A DNA stretch of 64,000 nt from Allopseudospirillum japonicum. GTDB taxonomy: Bacteria > Pseudomonadota > Gammaproteobacteria > Pseudomonadales > Halomonadaceae. The translations under genes and the position numbers were made by a program. The notes beneath the pieces are model-generated. The model had not been told where the DNA came from and ran no database searches. It worked only from the letters and a program-made list of their open reading frames with translations. The DNA lies in NCBI RefSeq assembly GCF_900108915.1, contig NZ_FNYH01000002.1:1-64000 (forward strand). Reading direction: 5' to 3'. This document shows, piece by piece, positions 9,718-18,206 of this stretch. Positions within the stretch are counted from its first letter, which is position 1, and each line of letters opens with the position of its first letter.

Positions 9718-10596
9718 ATGGAAGCGCAAGCTATTGAGAGAGATCAAGACCCAGCCAGCACAGTCAACGAAGCTAGCAAGGGGCATGCAATGGATATTTC
9801 TTCACTAAACCGTGGTGTCAGTACGCGTACCTTGGAACAAGAAGACGTCTGTATTGATGTGCGTAATATGAACCTGTTTTATGGCGATAAACAAGCGCTG
9901 TTTGATGTTAATATGCGCATCCCGAAAAAACGGGTCACCGCTTTTATCGGTCCTTCCGGTTGTGGTAAATCCACCTTGTTGCGTTCTTTTAACCGCATGA
10001 ATGATTTGGTGGATGGGTGTCGTATTGAAGGTGAAATCAATATCGACAATCAAAATATCTTTGAAAAAGGTATGGATATTACCGACTTGCGTCGTCGTGT
10101 CGGCATGGTGTTCCAAAAGCCAAACCCCTTCCCAAAATCCATTTATGAGAACGTAGCCTATGGTTTACGTATTCAAGGGATTAACAAAAAGCGCCTGATT
10201 GATGAAACTGTAGAATGGGCGTTGCGTTCTGCCGCTTTATGGGATGAAGTCAAAGATCGTTTGCATGAGTCGGCTTTGGGTATGTCTGGTGGTCAACAAC
10301 AGCGTTTGGTGATTGCGCGTACTATCGCAGTGAAACCTGAGGTGTTATTGTTGGATGAGCCAGCCTCTGCACTGGATCCGATTTCTACCCTAAAAATCGA
10401 AGAACTGATTAATGATCTGAAAGATGATTTCACTATTGTGATTGTGACGCACAATATGCAACAGGCGGCACGGGTTTCTGATTACACTGCCTTTATGTAT
10501 ATGGGGAATCTGATTGAGTTTGGTAACACAGATACCTTGTTCACCAATCCAACAGAGAAGAAAACCGAAGATTATATTACCGGTCGTTATGGTTGA
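9718..10596 (+). CDS. pstB: Phosphate ABC transporter ATP-binding protein PstB
   Basis: PstB is the ATPase energising phosphate import at the inner face of the membrane. The Walker A motif is GPSGCGKST, the Q-loop region [12 protein letters not shown], the Walker B motif [12 protein letters not shown] and the switch His lies in VTHNMQQA. The signature reads MSGGQQQR, with Met in place of the usual Leu. The start is uncertain: ATG 9718 is placed 7 nt after GAGAG, but ATG 9715 and ATG 9661 are also in frame. About 30 residues precede the conserved core. The gene is followed 47 bp later by phoU. Confidence 0.93.
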   Translation: MEAQAIERDQDPASTVNEASKGHAMDISSLNRGVSTRTLEQEDVCIDVRNMNLFYGDKQALFDVNMRIPKKRVTAFIGPSGCGKSTLLRSFNRMNDLVDGCRIEGEINIDNQNIFEKGMDITDLRRRVGMVFQKPNPFPKSIYENVAYGLRIQGINKKRLIDETVEWALRSAALWDEVKDRLHESALGMSGGQQQRLVIARTIAVKPEVLLLDEPASALDPISTLKIEELINDLKDDFTIVIVTHNMQQAARVSDYTAFMYMGNLIEFGNTDTLFTNPTEKKTEDYITGRYG

Positions 10597-10643
10597 GGTC
10601 GCCTTCTCTTTAATACCAGCTTGCAAGAGGCAGTGATTATTTT

Positions 10644-11429
10644 ATGGATACCAGCACAATGACCAATATGAAAATGACCAGTGAAACCCATAGTACCCAT
10701 ATTTCCCAGCAGTTTAACCAAGAACTGGAAGAAATCCGTAGCAACTTGCTGGCTATGGGTGGTTTGGTAGAAAAACAAGTCACTGATGCTATCTATGCCC
10801 TGATTGAAGGCGATAGTACGATTGCCGCCAAAGTGCGTCAAAATGATAAAGCCATCAATCAAATGCAGCTAACGATTGATGAAGAATGTACGCGTATTTT
10901 AGCGCGTCGCCAGCCGGCAGCTTCTGATTTGCGTTTGATTCTAGCGGTGATTCGTGCAACCGGTGATTTAGAACGTATCGGTGATGAAGCTTCGAAAATT
11001 GCGCGTCATGCGATGCATTTGGTCGAGGAAGGCGAATCACCTCGTGGTTATATTGAAGCGCGTCATATCGGCAATCAAGTACGTAAAATGGTGCAAGATG
11101 CGCTGAATGCGTTTGCGCGCTTTGATACCCAACTAGCGGTGCAAGTGGTCCATGAAGACAAAACCGTTGATCTTGAATACCGTTCAGCAACACGTGCCTT
11201 AGTCACTTTTATGATGGAAGATCCACGTTCTATCTCGCGCGTACTCAACATCATGTGGGTATTGCGCGCGTTAGAGCGTATTGGTGATCACTCCAATAAT
11301 ATCGCTGAATATGTGATTTATTTGGTCAAAGGGATGGATGTGCGCCACTCTTCACCAGAAGCGATTGAAGAGAGCCTGCGTGATAATTTATTAGCAGATC
11401 ATCTGAAAAACTCCAAAGAGGACAGCTAA
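10644..11429 (+). CDS. phoU: Phosphate signalling/transport regulator PhoU
   Basis: PhoU links Pst transporter activity to PhoR and so represses the Pho regulon when phosphate is plentiful. The 261-residue helical protein has the two repeated PhoU domains with metal-binding motifs ERIGDEASKIARHA and ERIGDHSNNIAEYV. It is the last gene of the pst operon and an intrinsic terminator follows. phoB and phoR are not in the window. Confidence 0.95.
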   Translation: MDTSTMTNMKMTSETHSTHISQQFNQELEEIRSNLLAMGGLVEKQVTDAIYALIEGDSTIAAKVRQNDKAINQMQLTIDEECTRILARRQPAASDLRLILAVIRATGDLERIGDEASKIARHAMHLVEEGESPRGYIEARHIGNQVRKMVQDALNAFARFDTQLAVQVVHEDKTVDLEYRSATRALVTFMMEDPRSISRVLNIMWVLRALERIGDHSNNIAEYVIYLVKGMDVRHSSPEAIEESLRDNLLADHLKNSKEDS

Positions 11430-11451
11430 ACCTTCAACACATCGTACCAAG

Positions 11452-11478
11452 CGGCAGCCTAAAAGGCTGCCGTTTTTG
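11452..11478 (+). terminator. Intrinsic terminator of the pst-phoU operon
   Basis: An 8-bp perfect stem CGGCAGCC/GGCTGCCG with a 5-nt loop is directly followed by TTTTT, 22 bp after the phoU stop codon. Confidence 0.9.
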
Positions 11479-11540
11479 TTGGTTCTACTAGGATAAGCGA
11501 GTGCAAAGCATAGAGGCTGTGGTTGAAAAATAGTATATTC

Positions 11541-11614
11541 AAAAAGTAAGCCTGCATCTTGCGCAAAAAAGATGCACTTTTTGGATCACCTGCTTACAGC
11601 GTGAGCTTCACGCT
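11541..11614 (+). promoter_or_regulatory. Hairpin plus perfect palindrome upstream of the TRAP binding-protein gene
   Basis: A bulged hairpin (AAAAAGT...GCATCTT-loop-AAGATGC-ACTTTTT, 11541-11582) is followed at 11598-11614 by the perfect palindrome AGCGTGA-GCT-TCACGCT. The second lies about 27 bp before the start codon and could be an operator or a leader hairpin. No regulator is identified. Confidence 0.4.
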
Positions 11615-11641
11615 AAGCTGGTTATATGTGGAGAATGCTTC

Positions 11642-12769
11642 GTGGAACGTCGTCAGTTTATTACTGCTTTAGGAGTGGGTGCAGCAGGTGCTTTAGTGGC
11701 CGGCTGTCAGGACAAAACCCCAGCAAGTGCGCCTGCTCAGGTTGCGCCAGCAAAAAATGAAACCTTTGAATGGAAGATGGTGACTTCTTGGCCGAAAAAC
11801 TTTCCAGGTTTAGGCACCTCTGCCAATTATCTAGCGGATACCATCACACGCATGAGTGGGGGACGCTTGAAAGTGAAAGTGTATGGTGCAGGTGAACTTG
11901 TACCCGCTTTAGAAGTGTTTGATGCTGTATCTCAAGGTACAGCGCAAATGGGGCATTCGGCTTCCTATTATTGGAAAGGCAAAGCACCTGCCGCCCAATT
12001 TTTCTGTGCGGTTCCTTTTGGTTTAAATGCACAAGAAATTAATAGCTGGATTCATTACGGCGGTGGCATGGAGCTGTGGAAAGAGGTGTACGCACCTTTT
12101 GGCTTGATTCCCACGACGGCAGGGAATACAGGTGTCCAGATGGCAGGTTGGTTTAATAAAGAAATCAACTCGCTTGAGGATTTAAAAGGCTTGAAAATGC
12201 GTATTCCAGGCTTAGGCGGTGAGGTACTCAACCGTATCGGAGGAACCGCCGTCAGTTTACCAGGTGGTGAGCTATTTACAGCCTTAAAAACCGGTGCGAT
12301 TGACGCGACTGAGTGGGTTGGTCCTTACAATGATTTGGCCTTTGGCTTGCATCAAGCAGCAAAATACTATTACTACCCAGGTTGGCATGAGCCAGGTTCC
12401 GCGATGGAATGTATGATCAACCAAAAAGCCTTTGAGCAGCTACCGGAAGACCTGCAGCAAATTGTGATGACAGCTACACGCGCTGCGACGCAAACGATGA
12501 TGGACGAGCTGACTTTCCGTAATGCACAAGCGTTAGATGAGTTAGTCAATAAACATGGTGTTGAGTTACGTGAGCTGCCGCAAGATGCTTACCGTCAGCT
12601 GCGTACCTTGTCAGAAGAGGTCGTGTTTGAGCAGGCCAAGCAAAGCGATCTTACGCGCCGTGTGTATGATTCTTTTATCGCTTTCCGTGATCAAATTGAG
12701 CGTTATCAGTCGATCTCGGAACGTGCCTTCCTAAACGGACGTTTTGATACGAATTTTAAAGCACAATAA
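11642..12769 (+). CDS. TRAP transporter substrate-binding lipoprotein (DctP/TakP family)
   Basis: This is an extracytoplasmic solute receptor of a TRAP transporter. The 375-residue product starts at GTG 11642 with GGAG 9 nt upstream. Its N terminus has both a twin-arginine motif (RRQFI) and a lipobox (LVAGC), suggesting export by Tat and lipid anchoring at the Cys. The mature domain shows DctP features: WPKNFPGLGTSANY, the central KMRIPGLGGEVL and AIDATEWVGPYND. The length and the EWVGPYND segment resemble receptors for alpha-keto acids (TakP type), but the ligand is not determinable here. No membrane subunits (dctQ/dctM) lie beside it. It ends in a terminator. Confidence 0.88.
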   Translation: MERRQFITALGVGAAGALVAGCQDKTPASAPAQVAPAKNETFEWKMVTSWPKNFPGLGTSANYLADTITRMSGGRLKVKVYGAGELVPALEVFDAVSQGTAQMGHSASYYWKGKAPAAQFFCAVPFGLNAQEINSWIHYGGGMELWKEVYAPFGLIPTTAGNTGVQMAGWFNKEINSLEDLKGLKMRIPGLGGEVLNRIGGTAVSLPGGELFTALKTGAIDATEWVGPYNDLAFGLHQAAKYYYYPGWHEPGSAMECMINQKAFEQLPEDLQQIVMTATRAATQTMMDELTFRNAQALDELVNKHGVELRELPQDAYRQLRTLSEEVVFEQAKQSDLTRRVYDSFIAFRDQIERYQSISERAFLNGRFDTNFKAQ

Positions 12770-12784
12770 ATTCAGTGATTTAAT

Positions 12785-12815
12785 CCCCCAGTGCTGGAAA
12801 AGACTGGGGTTTTGT
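12785..12815 (+). terminator. Intrinsic terminator after the TRAP receptor gene
   Basis: CCCCAGT/ACTGGGG stem with a 10-nt loop followed by TTTTG, 16 bp after the stop codon. Confidence 0.85.
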
Positions 12816-12826
12816 TATTTTTACAC

Positions 12827-12854
12827 TTGGTATTTGCATTGAAGTTCGTATAAT
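12827..12854 (+). promoter_or_regulatory. Sigma-70 promoter upstream of gmhB
   Basis: TTGGTA, a 16-bp spacer and a perfect TATAAT (12849-12854), followed by a GC-rich discriminator (GCGCGCC). The predicted start is about 80 bp before gmhB. Confidence 0.6.
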
Positions 12855-12942
12855 GCGCGCCGATGTGATTTAAACAGGAAGTTTTGCATAACCTCTTCAG
12901 ATACATTCATTCACTTACAGAAGGTCAAACCTCAACATCATC

Positions 12943-13536
12943 ATGTCTGATTGCCAGCCTGAGACTAGCCAAGTCATTATTTTAGATCGTGATGGCGTCA
13001 TTAATTATGACTCGGACGCCTTTGTTAAATCCGCTGATGAGTGGATTCCCATTCCCTACAGTATTCAAGCGATTGCACGTTTAAGCCAAGCCGGTTGGCG
13101 AATTGCGATTGCCACTAATCAATCTGGCGTTGCACGTGGGCATTTTAGCGAGGCTATCCTTGGGGAAATGCACCAAAAAATGTTGGATTTGGTAACCGCA
13201 GCAGGTGGCCATATCAGCCATATTGAATATTGTCCGCATGGACCAGATAGCTTATGTGAATGCCGCAAGCCAAGATCTGGTATGATCCGCGCGATAGGAC
13301 AAGCTTTTGAGTTATCAAGCTTTGATGGCGTGTATATGGTGGGGGACTCATTGCGCGATTTACAGGCAGGGGCTGCGGAAGGGTGCACGCCTGTATTAGT
13401 ACGTACGGGTAAAGGCAAGAAGACTTTGATAGAGTTGCCAGATTCTAATGTGAAAGATGCGTTGATTTTTGCTGATCTAGCAGATTTTGCAGACTGGGTA
13501 TTAGGGACTCAGGCAAAACAAGCGGCTTCTGCTTGA
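12943..13536 (+). CDS. gmhB: D-glycero-beta-D-manno-heptose 1,7-bisphosphate 7-phosphatase
   Basis: GmhB removes the C7 phosphate in ADP-heptose synthesis for lipopolysaccharide inner core. The 197-residue HAD phosphatase has the nucleophile motif DRDGVIN (about residues 15-21), motif II ATNQSGVARG, and the GmhB zinc loop with Cys in CPHGPDSLCECRKP. The later MVGDSLRDLQAG gives the acidic motif. It is transcribed alone, convergent with pnp, from the promoter at 12827-12854. Confidence 0.92.
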   Translation: MSDCQPETSQVIILDRDGVINYDSDAFVKSADEWIPIPYSIQAIARLSQAGWRIAIATNQSGVARGHFSEAILGEMHQKMLDLVTAAGGHISHIEYCPHGPDSLCECRKPRSGMIRAIGQAFELSSFDGVYMVGDSLRDLQAGAAEGCTPVLVRTGKGKKTLIELPDSNVKDALIFADLADFADWVLGTQAKQAASA

Positions 13537-13586
13537 CTTATCTGTCATTTGATTGTCATAAAATTAGGTTAAAGTAATACGCGTCT

Positions 13587-13704
13587 GTTCAGGGTTCCGA
13601 CACAGAAGTTTTGCAGGAAAACTTCTGTGAACGGAGCGGATGTGAATACACATCGCGCTTTCTTACTAGCCCCCTTGGTCCACTGAATCAAGGGGGCTTT
13701 TTTT
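13587..13704 (+). ncRNA. Candidate structured small RNA between gmhB and pnp
   Basis: Three hairpins lie in about 120 nt. The first is a long stem at 13601-13629 (CACAGAAGTTTT/AAAACTTCTGTG, 12 bp, loop GCAGG), extended outward by TCCG/CGGA. The second is GATGTG-AATA-CACATC (13640-13655). The third is a strong terminator (13668-13704). A weak possible promoter, TTGTCA-N16-TAATAC, lies at 13553-13580. The stretch may instead be the 3' UTR of gmhB. It matches no RNA family that I recognise. Confidence 0.4.
13668..13704 (+). terminator. Intrinsic terminator, plus strand, between gmhB and pnp
   Basis: A 10-bp perfect stem AGCCCCCTTG/CAAGGGGGCT with an 11-nt loop runs into seven T. On the minus strand no T run follows, so it serves the plus strand only. 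Confidence 0.9.
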
Positions 13705-13710
13705 GTCGCT

Positions 13711-15843
13711 TTACTCAGCAACGGCTTCTTGTGCTGCAAGGAAGGCTTGTTGCTCTTCTGGGGTGATTTCTTTCAACGTGAGTTTCACACGGCCACGATT
13801 GTCGATATCCAAAACTTTGACCACAATTTCTTGGCCTTCGTTGAGGTAATCGCGCACGCTGTTGACGCGCTTGTTATCAATTTGTGAAATATGCACTAGA
13901 CCTTCTTGACCAGGCAAGAAAGCAACAAAGGCACCAAAATCAGCAATACGGGTGACTTTACCTTGATAGAGTTTATTAATCTCTGCTTCTGCGGTAATTC
14001 CTAATACGGTGTCCATAGCCGCTTGTGCAGAAGTTTTATTTTCCCCATAAATGCGCACATTGCCACTGTCTTCGATATCAATAGAAGCCCCTGTGGCTTC
14101 ACAAATACCACGAATAGTGGCGCCGCCTTTACCGATGACATCGCGGATTTTTTCAGGATCAATTTTCAAGCTCAACATAACAGGCGCATTGACGGAAACT
14201 TCCTGACGTCCTGTGTGAATCACCGCATTCATTTGTTTCAAGATATGCTGACGGGCTTCGTAGGCTTGTTGTAAAGCAATCTCCATGATTTCTTCATTGA
14301 TGCCTTCAATTTTGATATCCATCTGGAGCGCGGTAACCCCTTGGGTGCTGCCTGCGACTTTAAAGTCCATATCGCCCAAATGGTCTTCATCACCGAGAAT
14401 ATCCGTCAATACGGCGAAACGCTCACCTTCCTTCACCAATCCCATTGCAATACCTGCAACAGGGGCTTTCAAAGGCACACCGGCATCCATAAGCGCAAGA
14501 GAAGAGCCACACACAGAAGCCATAGAAGAGGAGCCGTTAGATTCAGTAATTTCTGAAACTACGCGCAAGGTATAAGGGAAATCTGCTTCACTTGGCAACA
14601 TGGCTTGGACGCCACGACGTGCCAAACGGCCATGGCCGATTTCACGACGCTTAGGCCCACCAAGGAAACCAGCTTCACCAACACAATAAGGAGGGAAATT
14701 GTAATGGAATAGGAAGTTATCCTTATGTTCCCCTTCCAAAGACTCGATTAATTGTGCATCGCGTGAGGTACCTAAAGTGGCAATTACTAATGCTTGTGTT
14801 TCACCACGGGTGAATAAAGCAGAGCCGTGCACCTTAGGCAAGACGCCAACTTCAATTTTTAATGGGCGTACACTCTTATGGTCACGGCCATCAATACGAG
14901 GCTCACCAGTGAGCACGCGCTCGCGTACAATGCGTTTTTCCAGTTTAGCAAACGCGGCTTTCACTGCATCTGCACTAGGGGCATCTTCAGCATCTGTCAC
15001 CAGTTGGGCCGCTGCCTGTGCTTTTAATCCGTCCAGTGCTTGGTAACGCTGCATTTTATCTGTAATGCGGTAAGCTTCACCGATTTGCGCCCCGACGCAG
15101 GCCTGTACGGCTGCAATCAGCTGGGTATTTTCTGCCGGTGCTTGCCAATCCCAAGCGGGTTTGGCGGCTTCTGCGGCAAAGGCTTGAATATTTTCAATCG
15201 CAGTTTGCATGGCATCATGGCCAAATAAAACCGCGCCGAGCATTTGATCTTCTGTAAGTTCTTTGGCTTCTGATTCCACCATAAGAACAGCAGCATCCGT
15301 ACCGGCCACCACCATATCCAGTTTGGAATCAACCAGCTGAGCTTGTGTTGGATTGAGGAAATAACCTTGTGCCTCATTAAAGCCAATGCGTGCTGCACCT
15401 AGAGGGCCTTTGAAAGGAATCCCTGAAATAGCTAAGGCTGCAGAAGCACCAAGCATAGCGGCAATATCAGGATCTTGGCCGCGGCTTGCAGAAACTACGG
15501 TACAGATAATCTGTACTTCGTTCATAAAGCCTTTAGGAAACAAAGGGCGAATGGGGCGATCAATCAAGCGCGAGGTGAGGGTTTCTTTTTCTGTTGGGCG
15601 TCCTTCACGTTTAAAGAAGCCACCGGGAATCTTACCTATGGCATAGGTTTTTTCTTGATAGTGTACTGAAAGGGGGAAGAAATCTGCGCCTGCCTGGACT
15701 TCTTTTTTAGCCACGACTGTACAAAGTACAGAAGTGTCATCCATGGTAATCAGGACAGCGCCTGTGGCTTGGCGGGCAATACGCCCAGTTTCTAAAGTGA
15801 CACTGCTTTGGCCGTATTGGAACGTTTTTTTAACCGGATTCAC
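13711..15843 (-). CDS. pnp: Polyribonucleotide nucleotidyltransferase (PNPase)
   Basis: PNPase degrades RNA 3' to 5' by phosphorolysis and is a degradosome component. The 710-residue protein has two RNase PH-like domains (first from the start, second from about residue 310, with the [10 protein letters not shown] segment), then a KH domain ([12 protein letters not shown]) and a C-terminal S1 domain ([25 protein letters not shown]). The start is GTG with AGGAAG upstream. It lies downstream of rpsO, separated by a terminator, the classical rpsO-pnp arrangement. Confidence 0.97.
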   Translation of the reverse strand: MNPVKKTFQYGQSSVTLETGRIARQATGAVLITMDDTSVLCTVVAKKEVQAGADFFPLSVHYQEKTYAIGKIPGGFFKREGRPTEKETLTSRLIDRPIRPLFPKGFMNEVQIICTVVSASRGQDPDIAAMLGASAALAISGIPFKGPLGAARIGFNEAQGYFLNPTQAQLVDSKLDMVVAGTDAAVLMVESEAKELTEDQMLGAVLFGHDAMQTAIENIQAFAAEAAKPAWDWQAPAENTQLIAAVQACVGAQIGEAYRITDKMQRYQALDGLKAQAAAQLVTDAEDAPSADAVKAAFAKLEKRIVRERVLTGEPRIDGRDHKSVRPLKIEVGVLPKVHGSALFTRGETQALVIATLGTSRDAQLIESLEGEHKDNFLFHYNFPPYCVGEAGFLGGPKRREIGHGRLARRGVQAMLPSEADFPYTLRVVSEITESNGSSSMASVCGSSLALMDAGVPLKAPVAGIAMGLVKEGERFAVLTDILGDEDHLGDMDFKVAGSTQGVTALQMDIKIEGINEEIMEIALQQAYEARQHILKQMNAVIHTGRQEVSVNAPVMLSLKIDPEKIRDVIGKGGATIRGICEATGASIDIEDSGNVRIYGENKTSAQAAMDTVLGITAEAEINKLYQGKVTRIADFGAFVAFLPGQEGLVHISQIDNKRVNSVRDYLNEGQEIVVKVLDIDNRGRVKLTLKEITPEEQQAFLAAQEAVAE

Positions 15844-15949
15844 GGTAACTTCCTTTCACATCAAATGATAAATAAGTCGTTTGTGCACTCTGTCATCTTA
15901 AAACCAAGTGCTTTAAAAGCAAAGAGAACAAATGGGGGATTTTTGCGTA

Positions 15950-15990
15950 CAAAAAAAACAACCCTACCGAAAAGCTCGATAGGGTTGTTT
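15950..15990 (-). terminator. Intrinsic terminator between rpsO and pnp
   Basis: Read on the minus strand, ACAACCCTA and TAGGGTTGT form a 9-bp stem followed by eight T. It lies 60 bp after rpsO and about 107 bp before the pnp start, so part of the transcripts should stop here, as known for rpsO-pnp in E. coli. Confidence 0.85.
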
Positions 15991-16050
15991 GATTCACCTG
16001 GTCGTAGGTCAAGCTGATAGCCTTGGGGCCAAACCGGTTGCAAAATTTGC

Positions 16051-16320
16051 TTAGCGGCGCAGACCTAAACGCTTGATTAACTGAGAATAACGCTCAGTAT
16101 CTTTCCCTTTGAGGTAATCAAGCAATTTACGGCGTTGGTTAACCATACGGATCAAACCACGACGTGAGTGGTGATCTTTTTTGTTGTGTTCAAAGTGCTT
16201 TTGCAGGCCGTTGATATTGTGGGTGAGCAAAGCAACTTGCACTTCAGGAGAACCTGTGTCGTTCTCGCCACGGCCGTATTCTTTTAAAATTTCAGCTTTC
16301 TGTTCAGCAGTTAGTGCCAT
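16051..16320 (-). CDS. rpsO: 30S ribosomal protein S15
   Basis: S15 binds 16S rRNA early in 30S assembly. The 89-residue product is full length ([16 protein letters not shown] start, [16 protein letters not shown] near the end). The ATG at 16320 follows CGGAG by 9 nt; a 20-residue in-frame extension was rejected because S15 proteins start at MALT/MSLS. It belongs to the truB-rpsO-pnp end of the nusA cluster. Confidence 0.97.
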   Translation of the reverse strand: MALTAEQKAEILKEYGRGENDTGSPEVQVALLTHNINGLQKHFEHNKKDHHSRRGLIRMVNQRRKLLDYLKGKDTERYSQLIKRLGLRR

Positions 16321-16623
16321 GTAAAAAGTCTCCGAATGAATATGCTTAACAATAAGGAATCCGACGACGGAATCAACCACGCATATCTACAGCGATTCCT
16401 CTCGGTAGTGAACACCACAAGGGCGATAATTTGGCTACAGAGAAAACAGCCTGTACAACACAGCGTGAGCCTCCAGCTTTGACCGCTTATTCATACGCCA
16501 TCTACCCCAAGATAAACCTCCTCAAGGCGCCTTTAGGGCGAGTTCATCTCGGGATAGCTAAAAGGTTAGCATTCCCTGACATCTCGTCCAGACCCTTGAA
16601 GGGGAAGGATACAAACAGCGTAT
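16321..16623 (-). other. Gene-free leader between truB and rpsO
   Basis: About 300 bp upstream of rpsO hold no convincing gene. An open frame at 16431-16640 on the plus strand has a composition unlike a protein and is discarded. The region presumably contains an rpsO promoter and the S15 autoregulatory leader, but I could not assign precise elements. Confidence 0.4.
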
Positions 16624-17643
16624 TTAGGCGTGTGAGCTAACTGGAGTACTGCACAAGCGCTTGGGTGCAACTTGTCCAGTGGCAGCGAGATGCCCCAAAC
16701 CAATGAAGCCGAGGCCAGCTGCGTAAAGGCGCATATCTTGCCCGAGTTCCGTCGTTAAATCCAGCTTTTTCACGTTTTTATTCGCGTCTTCCGCCTGAAC
16801 TTGCGCCCATGAAAGGCTTTGTCCATGCAGGATACGCGCACCTTGAGACGCACTTAAATCTAAGCGCGGTAAGTCTGCAATCAGTACATCTGTGGGATGT
16901 AAGCTTGCATCTAAAGTCTGATATAAAGCAGACAGCTCTGCCTCACTTGCTAGGGCAAGCTGTGCTGCCTTAGGGGCTAAGTTTTCCAACTCAGCCAAAG
17001 TCACCGTATGCGTTAAGTTCCATGGCCCGGTATGCGTACGTCGAAGGGCCGTTAAATGAGCCGCACAATCAAGCGCTGAGCCTATGTCCTCCCCGAGGGT
17101 ACGAATATAGGTACCTTTAGAACAAGCCACTTGGATTTCTAGTTCTGGGGGTTGCCAAGCAAGAAACTCAATCGCATCAATGCGAATTTGCCGACGTTTA
17201 CGTTCTACTTGAATCCCCTGACGTGCCAGCTTGTAGAGAGGTTGACCATTAATTTTGAGTGCCGAATACATAGGTGGCACTTGTTCAAGCTCGCCAATAA
17301 AACTTGTCAGTACTTGGCGGATTTGGGCTTCACTCAACACAGGTAGGGGATGTTCTGCGATGAGTTCACCTTCGGCATCACCTGTGGTCGTCGCTTGACC
17401 TAGGCGAATTTTGGTACGGTAGCCCTTATCAGCATCCAGGCCAAAGCTAGAAAATTTTGTCGCCTCTCCTAAACAGATAGGCAAAACACCCGTCGCCATA
17501 GGGTCTAGATTGCCCGTATGGCCGGCTTTGGCGGCATTAAATAAACGTCTGACCTTTTGCAAGGCTTGGTTGGAAGAAATTCCTTGCGGCTTATCTAAAA
17601 AAATGACCCCAGATAAGGGGCGTCCGCGGCGTTTACGCGCCAT
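16624..17643 (-). CDS. truB: tRNA pseudouridine(55) synthase TruB
   Basis: TruB makes pseudouridine 55 in the T loop of nearly all tRNAs. The 339-residue protein has the catalytic aspartate in GHTGNLDPMATG (Asp47), the KINGQPLYKLARQG segment and CSKGTYIRTLGEDIG. The C-terminal part is a PUA-like extension that makes it somewhat longer than the E. coli protein. It follows rbfA by 27 bp on the minus strand. Confidence 0.96.
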   Translation of the reverse strand: MARKRRGRPLSGVIFLDKPQGISSNQALQKVRRLFNAAKAGHTGNLDPMATGVLPICLGEATKFSSFGLDADKGYRTKIRLGQATTTGDAEGELIAEHPLPVLSEAQIRQVLTSFIGELEQVPPMYSALKINGQPLYKLARQGIQVERKRRQIRIDAIEFLAWQPPELEIQVACSKGTYIRTLGEDIGSALDCAAHLTALRRTHTGPWNLTHTVTLAELENLAPKAAQLALASEAELSALYQTLDASLHPTDVLIADLPRLDLSASQGARILHGQSLSWAQVQAEDANKNVKKLDLTTELGQDMRLYAAGLGFIGLGHLAATGQVAPKRLCSTPVSSHA

Positions 17644-17670
17644 GGGAAAGTCTCCTCAAAAACTGAAATC

Positions 17671-18060
17671 TTAAGCTTGATCGTCTTGTTGACGGGATTG
17701 ATCTGCTTGTACGGCTTGATCAATCAAACTAGAAAGATGGCGGCCACGCACGAGCGTTTCATCATAGTGAAAACGGAGTTGGGGCATGACTCTCAGTTTG
17801 ATTCTTTGTCCAAGCTGCGAACGCATAAAACCGGCCGCATGTTGAAGAATGTGTAAATTGTCCGCAATGATTTGCGGTTTATCTTCTTTGCCTAAAATAG
17901 TGACATACACATCGGCATAGCCTAAGTCTTTGCTGACTTTGACACCACTGACGGTCACTAAAGCATCCAGTCGCGGATCCTTGATCTCTTGTTGGATCAT
18001 CTGCGCAAGTTCGCGCTGAATTTGATCTGCAACCCTATCAGTACGCTTAAATTCACGCAT
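17671..18060 (-). CDS. rbfA: 30S ribosome-binding factor RbfA
   Basis: RbfA helps late 30S maturation and cold adaptation. The 129-residue KH-type protein begins with REFKRTDRVADQIQRELAQ and contains the conserved PQLRFHYDETLVRG strand near the C terminus. It lies between infB and truB, the standard order. Confidence 0.95.
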   Translation of the reverse strand: MREFKRTDRVADQIQRELAQMIQQEIKDPRLDALVTVSGVKVSKDLGYADVYVTILGKEDKPQIIADNLHILQHAAGFMRSQLGQRIKLRVMPQLRFHYDETLVRGRHLSSLIDQAVQADQSRQQDDQA

Positions 18061-18206
18061 GGGCTTTACAACCTAGAAATCGGCCTAGAAAAGCGCTTTG
18101 GGTTCTAGCATAAGCGCACATCTAGGCCTTGTTGACAGCGAAAATATCAAAAATGCAGTGCCTGCTACTGTGATTTTGTGCAGGCAAGCACGTGTAGGAT
18201 TAAGCC

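Noticed and set aside
16431-16640. 69-residue open frame between rpsO and truB
   Set aside because: No ribosome binding site and no recognisable features; it runs into the end of truB on the other strand.
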